This document shows, piece after piece, positions 4,649-9,910 of a DNA stretch of 9,910 bases (positions within the stretch are counted from its first letter, which is position 1; each line of letters opens with the position of its first letter). The notes under the pieces are model-generated. The model was not told the DNA's origin. It worked only from the letters and a program-made list of their open reading frames with translations, and searched no databases. Source of the stretch: an uncultured Bacteroidales bacterium (GTDB taxonomy: Bacteria; Bacteroidota; Bacteroidia; Bacteroidales; Paludibacteraceae); the NCBI GenBank assembly GCA_903912795.1, contig CAIWIS010000888.1, positions 1 to 9,910 on the forward strand. Direction: 5' to 3'. Both the position numbers and the translations under genes were made by a program.

Positions 4649-6952
4649 ATGAGAAAAACACTATTTTACTGCACGTTGACAGCAGTGCTGATTTTTATAA
4701 CTTCCGGCTGTAAAAACAGCAAAAGTACTATCGACCAAAGAGTGGATACATTGCTTTCGGAAATGACCTTAGAAGAAAAAGTTGGGCAAATGGCTCAAAT
4801 CACACTCGATGCTATTGGAAATGGCGACAGCATTTACGAATCAAAAAATCCTTTTGATTTTGACATTAAGCGTTTGCAAAAAGCTATTGTAGATTACAAA
4901 ATAGGCTCGGTTTTGAATACCACCAATAATTATGCATTACCTCCAGACGAGTGGAATAGTATTATATCAACTATTCAACAATATAGCCATCAAACACGTT
5001 TAAAAATACCTGTTATTTATGGAATTGATGCTATACATGGTTCAACTTATGCTGCTGGTGCTATCATGTTTCCACAGCAAATTACAATTGCAGCCACATT
5101 TAATCCCGAAAATGCGTACAATATGGCACAAGTAAGTGCCTACGAAACACGTGCCTGCGGAATTCCATGGAATTTTTCACCTGTGCTTGATTTGGGCGCT
5201 GATCCTCGTTTTTCGCGTCAGTTCGAAGGTTTTGGTGAAGATCCGCTATTGGGGAAAATAATGGGTGAGCAAGCAATTAAAGGTTACGAAGGCATAACTG
5301 ACAGTGTGTCACATCCAACAAAAGTGGCATCATGCTTAAAGCATTTCTTGGCCTATTCTGTACCAAATTCAGGAAAAGACAGAACTCCGGCTTTTGTGCC
5401 CGAACATATTATTCGCGAATATCATTTGCCACAATTCAAAGCAGCAATTGAAGCTGGTGCTGAATCGGTTATGATAAATTCAGGACTTATCAATGGCATT
5501 TCGGTTCATGCAAGCTACGATATTATTACAAAATTATTGAAAGACGAATTGGGTTTCGAAGGTGTAGTTGTAAGCGACTGGATGGATATAATAAACTTAC
5601 AGAAACGCGATAAAATTGCAGCAAACAACAAAGAAGCAATAAAACTGGCTATTAATGCAGGCATCGACATGTCGATGGTTCCTTATGATTATGTGCATTT
5701 TTGCGATGATTTAGTGGAGTTGGTTAAAGATGGTGAAGTAAAAGAAAGTAGAATTGATGATGCTGTACGCCGCATTTTAAAAATGAAAATTAAACTTGGC
5801 TTATTTGAGAAACCAGTCACAATCAGTGCTGACTATCCTGATTTTGCATCGGCAAAACACGAAAAATTAGCATACAATGCAGCAGCCGATGCTATTACAT
5901 TATTAAAAAATGCTGAAAATATTTTACCATTAAAAAAAGGGTTGAAAATATTGGTGACAGGCCCCAATGCCAATAGTATGCGATCGCTCAATGGAGGATG
6001 GACTTATTCGTGGCAAGGTGACAAAGTAGAACGATTTGCAACAAAATACAATACAATTCTTGAAGCAATTCAAATTAAAAATGGAAGCGAACAAGTAAAA
6101 TTCGTTCAGGGTGTAAGTTATATTGAAACAGGCAGGTATTTCGAAGAGCAAGAAACCAACTACGCCGAAGCAATAGTGGCAGCTCGAAACGCCGATGTTG
6201 TTTTGCTTTGTTTAGGCGAGAACACCTATACCGAAAAACCTGGTGACCTCAACGATTTGAATTTAAGCCCACTACAAACAAAATTAACAGCTGACATAGC
6301 AAAAACTGGCAAGCCAATTGTTTTAATTTTAAACGAAGGTCGACCACGTTGCATTAACAGTATTGAACCACTAATGAAAGCTGTAATCCAGACTTACTTA
6401 CCCGGAAATTACGGTGGCGATGCATTAGCCGACATACTTTTTGGCGATGTTAATCCTTCGGGAAAACTGCCCTACACCTACCCAGCCTATCCAAATTCAA
6501 CTGTAAATTATTATCATAAATTCTCCGAAGAACAAAAACCATCGGAAGGAGCTTACAAATACGAGTCGGATTACAACCCTCAGTATGAGTTTGGTTATGG
6601 CTTAAGTTATACAACCTTTGAATATTCGGATTTAATAACAGACAAAGTGCGTTTTTCTGACAACCAAACAATAACAGTAAGCGTTAATATTAAAAACACG
6701 GGTATGGTTGATGGCAAGGAAGTGGTAATGCTTTTTAGTAGCGACAAAGTGGCTTCTATTTCGCCAGATGTAAAACGACTTCGCAAATTTGAGAAAATTA
6801 TACTAAAAAAAGGGGAAACTAAAACAGTGAAATTTACGATAAACGCATCAGATTTAGCTTTTGTAAATCAATTTAATAAAACGATTACTGAGGATGGAGA
6901 ATTTGATTTGAAAATTGCAAATTTATCAACACAAATATTTTTTAAAAACTAA
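4649..6952 (+). CDS. GH3 beta-glucosidase / exo-beta-glucanase lipoprotein
   Basis: The protein is 767 aa, normal length for a Bacteroidetes GH3 enzyme. A lipoprotein signal ends in the lipobox TSGC (C21), followed by KNSKS without an acidic surface-export motif, so the protein probably faces the periplasm. The (beta/alpha)8 domain spans about 28-385, with KHFLAYS (K231-H232) and the nucleophile D310 in VVVSDWMDI. The alpha/beta sandwich covers about 410-640 and holds GENTYTEKPGD (523-533), where E529 is the likely acid/base by analogy with barley ExoI-type and BoGH3B-type enzymes. An Fn3-like domain closes the protein (about 655-767). Known reaction: removal of non-reducing terminal glucose (or related sugars) with retention. 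The susC gene starts 18 nt downstream with no terminator between, so they form one operon under the divergent Nudix regulator. Likely substrates are beta-glucan or glucoside oligomers; the linkage is undetermined, and other GH3 activities such as beta-xylosidase are less likely. Confidence 0.95.
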   Translation: MRKTLFYCTLTAVLIFITSGCKNSKSTIDQRVDTLLSEMTLEEKVGQMAQITLDAIGNGDSIYESKNPFDFDIKRLQKAIVDYKIGSVLNTTNNYALPPDEWNSIISTIQQYSHQTRLKIPVIYGIDAIHGSTYAAGAIMFPQQITIAATFNPENAYNMAQVSAYETRACGIPWNFSPVLDLGADPRFSRQFEGFGEDPLLGKIMGEQAIKGYEGITDSVSHPTKVASCLKHFLAYSVPNSGKDRTPAFVPEHIIREYHLPQFKAAIEAGAESVMINSGLINGISVHASYDIITKLLKDELGFEGVVVSDWMDIINLQKRDKIAANNKEAIKLAINAGIDMSMVPYDYVHFCDDLVELVKDGEVKESRIDDAVRRILKMKIKLGLFEKPVTISADYPDFASAKHEKLAYNAAADAITLLKNAENILPLKKGLKILVTGPNANSMRSLNGGWTYSWQGDKVERFATKYNTILEAIQIKNGSEQVKFVQGVSYIETGRYFEEQETNYAEAIVAARNADVVLLCLGENTYTEKPGDLNDLNLSPLQTKLTADIAKTGKPIVLILNEGRPRCINSIEPLMKAVIQTYLPGNYGGDALADILFGDVNPSGKLPYTYPAYPNSTVNYYHKFSEEQKPSEGAYKYESDYNPQYEFGYGLSYTTFEYSDLITDKVRFSDNQTITVSVNIKNTGMVDGKEVVMLFSSDKVASISPDVKRLRKFEKIILKKGETKTVKFTINASDLAFVNQFNKTITEDGEFDLKIANLSTQIFFKN

Positions 6953-6970
6953 CCAAATAATAAATAATCA

Positions 6971-9910
6971 ATGAAAATCACGAAAATGAAATGTAAAACA
7001 TCGAATTGGCGGCAGTTTGTTGCCCTATTTGTGAAACAGGTATTGCCACTCTTCTTTTTAGCAATCCCGTTGGCTTCGATTGCTCAAAAAACCACCGTTC
7101 AAGGTACGGTAGTCGACAGTAATAAAGAAGCAGTAATTGGTGCAAGTATATTGGTGAAAGGCACAAGCAACGGAACAATTACCGATTACGATGGAAATTT
7201 TAAGCTGGAAGCATCTGAAAAAGATGTATTGATATTCAGCTACATAGGTATGATACTACAAGAAATAGTTGTTGGAAGTCAAAAAACAATTCGTATAGTT
7301 TTGCAAGAATCAGCTAAATCGCTCGAAGAGGTGGTTGTAGTTGGTTATGGAAGTGCAAAACGAAAAGACTTAACTACCTCTGTTTCCAGTGTTTCGACAA
7401 AAGACATTTCCGAACGTCCTATTATTTCGGCAGCTGGTGCTATTCAAGGGAAAGCCGCTGGTGTAACAGTAGTTCAGCCTAATGGAGAACCCGGAGCCGG
7501 ATTTGTAGTTCGTGTACGTGGAAACACCTCCATTTCGGCAAGTAACGACCCATTGTATGTGGTAGATGGCGTACCTATGAGTGAGGTTAACTTCTTATCG
7601 CCCAACGATATTGAAAGTATGCAGATTCTGAAAGATGCATCTGCAACTGCCATTTACGGCTCACGCGCTGCCAATGGTGTGGTGCTAATCACAACCAAAC
7701 AAGGTGTAAAAGGCGAAGCTAAAGTATCATTCTCAACTAAAGTAGGGATGACACAGGTTGTAAAACAACTTGAATCGCTCAATGTGGCGCAATACAAAGA
7801 ATTGATGGATGAATTGGGAGCAGTTACACTACCCGATGGTTTGACAGATAAAACTGACTGGTTCAAAGAAACTTTCCGAACAGGTCTTTCTCAAGAGTAT
7901 CAATTATCAGTATCAAATTCGACCGATAAGTTAAATTACTATTTTTCGGGAGGATATACAAACGAAAAAGGGGTTATTCCAGTTGCCTATTACAAAAGAT
8001 ACAATGTAAGAGCTAATATAGAAAACCAAATTAAACCGTGGTTAAAGTTTTCGACAAACTTAGCTTACTCTGATTATTCAAACAATGGAATTATTTCAGG
8101 ACAAGGCTCAAATCGTGCAGGAGTAATTCTTTCGGTTATCAATACACCTACTTATGCGTCAATATGGGACGAAGCAAATCCAGGACAATTCTATAACAAC
8201 TTTTATGGAACCAATGTAACTCATCCGGTGGAAAACATGTCGCGAACCGAGGACAATAAAAGTAACAGCAATAGGTTCGTAGGAAGTGGAATAGCTGATA
8301 TTAACTTCACTAAAGACTTGAAATTGAAATCGTCGTTAAGTGTAGACCGCGTATATTATCATTCAACCAGTTTCCTAGACCCCATTAAAACATCTTATGG
8401 TCGTAGCGTTTATGGCAATGGTTCCGACAACCGCTCACTCAGCACGATTATGGTTTTGGATAATATAATGAGTTACGACAAAACATTTGGCAAAAACACA
8501 TTAGGTGCTATAGCTGGAACTTCATACACTACATCATCATGGAATCAAAGCTACATAACAGGTTCACACTTCCGAAATGCTGATATTAAAACATTGAATG
8601 CAGCCAACAAAATTGAACAATGGAGTGGCACTTCGGCTTCCGAATGGGCTATTATGTCCTATTTAGGGAGATTTACTTACAATTACGAAAGCAAATACTT
8701 ACTTACTGTAAATTTCCGAGCAGATGGTTCTTCGAAACTAGCACCCAATCATAAGTGGGGTTATTTCCCTTCTGCATCAGGTGCTTGGCGTATTTCGTCC
8801 GAAGATTTTATGAAAGGGATTAACTGGATTGACGACCTGAAACTACGTGGAGGTTGGGGTAAAACCGGTAACCAATCAGGAATTGGCGATTATGCTTACC
8901 TTAAACAATATAATATACAGCGACTGCCCTGGTGGGAAACTAAAGGTGGAATTTACGAATATGCAAATGCAGTACCTGCTTTATCGGTAGCATCGATGAG
9001 TAATGTAGATTTAACATGGGAAACAACGTCTCAATCGAACTTAGGAATTGATTTTACGCTATTAAAAAACAAATTGAGTATTGCTCTTGATGCCTATTAT
9101 AAATATACATCAAATTTATTGCTCAACGTACCATTACCTTCTACGTCGCAAGTTAGTAATTTAACTCGTAACGAAGGCGAAATGAGCAACCGTGGGTTAG
9201 AGCTTACCGTCAATTCGAAAAATATCAGTCGTAAAAATTTTAAATGGGATACCGATTTTAATATCTCATTTAATCGAAATAAACTGGAGAAACTAACATT
9301 GCAGCAAAAATATTATTTTGCTGAATCACCTACTGGCGAAAAAATTGTTTTAATGACACCTGGCCTTCCATTAGGAGCTTTTTATGGTTATATCTCAAAG
9401 GGAGTTGATCCAGAGACAGGTAAATTGATGTACGAAACAAAAAATGAGGATGGAGTGCCATCGTTAAGTGAACGTCAAGTTATTGGCGATCCAAATCCAG
9501 ATTTTACTTATGGTATGACAAACAACCTGAGTTATAAAAACTTTAATCTGAATATTTTTCTTCAGGGTTCGCAAGGCAACGACATTTACAATGCCTCACG
9601 CATGGAAACAGAAGGGATGTACGACGACAAAAACCAATCGACGGCTGTGCTCGACCGCTGGCAACGCCCAGGAATGGTAACTTATATGCCAGGAGCATCG
9701 GCCACAAAAGAGAATTTGAAAACTTCAACTCGATTTGTTGAAGATGGTAGCTATTTGCGTATCAAAGCGTTAACATTATCGTATAATTTCGATAAAAAAT
9801 GGCTTAAAGCACTCAAAATGAGTAAAATTCAGGCCTATGTTACTTCGCAAAATTTGCTTACGCTGACCAAATACAAAGGATTCGACCCAGAGGTTAATCA
9901 GTACGGAGGC
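6971..9910 (+). CDS. SusC/RagA-type TonB-dependent outer-membrane transporter (3' truncated by window edge)
   Basis: An uninterrupted frame of 980 codons runs from ATG 6971 to the right edge. It has a signal peptide (about 1-39, ending in ASIAQ), a carboxypeptidase-regulatory-like Ig domain (about 41-113, VQGTVVD... TDYDGNF), the SusC linker SLEEVVVVGYGSAKRKDLT (117-135) in the TonB-box region, and a plug domain (about 130-243, PLYVVDGVP, LKDASATAIYGSRAANGVVLI). The rest is a 22-strand-type barrel. The last residues (KYKGFDPEVNQYGG) match the usual near-C-terminal SusC motif, so probably about 30-45 residues are missing. There is no FecI-type STN domain, which fits control by a dedicated regulator rather than an anti-sigma relay. 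It imports oligosaccharides with TonB energy and would pair with a SusD expected just downstream. It follows the GH3 gene in the same operon. ATG 6986 is an alternative start that also preserves the signal peptide. Confidence 0.95.
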   Translation, partial: MKITKMKCKTSNWRQFVALFVKQVLPLFFLAIPLASIAQKTTVQGTVVDSNKEAVIGASILVKGTSNGTITDYDGNFKLEASEKDVLIFSYIGMILQEIVVGSQKTIRIVLQESAKSLEEVVVVGYGSAKRKDLTTSVSSVSTKDISERPIISAAGAIQGKAAGVTVVQPNGEPGAGFVVRVRGNTSISASNDPLYVVDGVPMSEVNFLSPNDIESMQILKDASATAIYGSRAANGVVLITTKQGVKGEAKVSFSTKVGMTQVVKQLESLNVAQYKELMDELGAVTLPDGLTDKTDWFKETFRTGLSQEYQLSVSNSTDKLNYYFSGGYTNEKGVIPVAYYKRYNVRANIENQIKPWLKFSTNLAYSDYSNNGIISGQGSNRAGVILSVINTPTYASIWDEANPGQFYNNFYGTNVTHPVENMSRTEDNKSNSNRFVGSGIADINFTKDLKLKSSLSVDRVYYHSTSFLDPIKTSYGRSVYGNGSDNRSLSTIMVLDNIMSYDKTFGKNTLGAIAGTSYTTSSWNQSYITGSHFRNADIKTLNAANKIEQWSGTSASEWAIMSYLGRFTYNYESKYLLTVNFRADGSSKLAPNHKWGYFPSASGAWRISSEDFMKGINWIDDLKLRGGWGKTGNQSGIGDYAYLKQYNIQRLPWWETKGGIYEYANAVPALSVASMSNVDLTWETTSQSNLGIDFTLLKNKLSIALDAYYKYTSNLLLNVPLPSTSQVSNLTRNEGEMSNRGLELTVNSKNISRKNFKWDTDFNISFNRNKLEKLTLQQKYYFAESPTGEKIVLMTPGLPLGAFYGYISKGVDPETGKLMYETKNEDGVPSLSERQVIGDPNPDFTYGMTNNLSYKNFNLNIFLQGSQGNDIYNASRMETEGMYDDKNQSTAVLDRWQRPGMVTYMPGASATKENLKTSTRFVEDGSYLRIKALTLSYNFDKKWLKALKMSKIQAYVTSQNLLTLTKYKGFDPEVNQYGG

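Noticed and set aside
5299..5311. TGACA-GTG-TGTCA palindrome resembling the operator half-sites
   Set aside because: It is inside the GH3 coding region, its spacing differs from the intergenic sites, and it is short enough to be chance.
1..9910. CRISPR array, tRNA/rRNA, insertion sequence or prophage
   Set aside because: I saw no regularly spaced direct repeats, cloverleaf or rRNA-like sequence, transposase frame or terminal inverted repeats in the window.

Overview
The window is AT-rich, gene-dense DNA from a member of the Bacteroidota. The evidence is SusC/SusD-type outer-membrane proteins, a type IX secretion (T9SS) C-terminal sorting domain, and promoter-like elements of the Bacteroidetes TAnnTTTG type. 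The T9SS signal plus the PUL content points to an environmental or anaerobic Bacteroidales/Flavobacteriia-type glycan degrader. This assignment is inferred from gene content, not from a marker gene.

Left part (1-2409): the end of one polysaccharide-utilisation locus. It holds the C-terminal half of a SusD-family glycan-binding lipoprotein (2-898, open at the left edge). A 208-bp intergenic region follows, with two mutually exclusive hairpins, a 10-bp palindrome and a promoter-like element. Next is a secreted protein of three tandem starch-binding-like (CBM20/CBM48/SusE-type) beta-sandwich modules ending in a T9SS sorting domain (1107-2354). A strong intrinsic terminator closes this block (2375-2409).

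Middle (2428-3647): two small accessory genes on the + strand. One is a SemiSWEET/PQ-loop sugar transporter. The other, beyond a degenerate 16-bp GA-rich repeat, is a secreted endonuclease/exonuclease/phosphatase-fold hydrolase.

Right part (3695-9910): a second locus. A Nudix-fold transcriptional regulator with a degraded Nudix box (NrtR/AraR-type, - strand) is transcribed away from a GH3 beta-glucosidase lipoprotein. The GH3 gene is followed after only 18 nt by a SusC-type TonB-dependent transporter that runs off the right edge. The 204-bp divergent intergenic region carries two copies of a 21-bp imperfect palindrome flanking and overlapping the GH3 promoter. A similar sequence lies upstream of the tri-modular T9SS protein in the left locus, so one regulator may control both.

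Working model (inference): glycan is captured and fragmented at the cell surface, oligosaccharides enter through SusC/D, GH3 releases glucose or a related monosaccharide in the periplasm, and SemiSWEET may help it cross the inner membrane. The Nudix-type regulator senses a sugar or sugar phosphate. No CRISPR array, tRNA, rRNA, transposase or phage gene is visible, and no stretch over 300 bases lacks a gene. I see no clearly unprecedented multi-gene system; the points of interest are regulatory structure and unusual combinations of known families.
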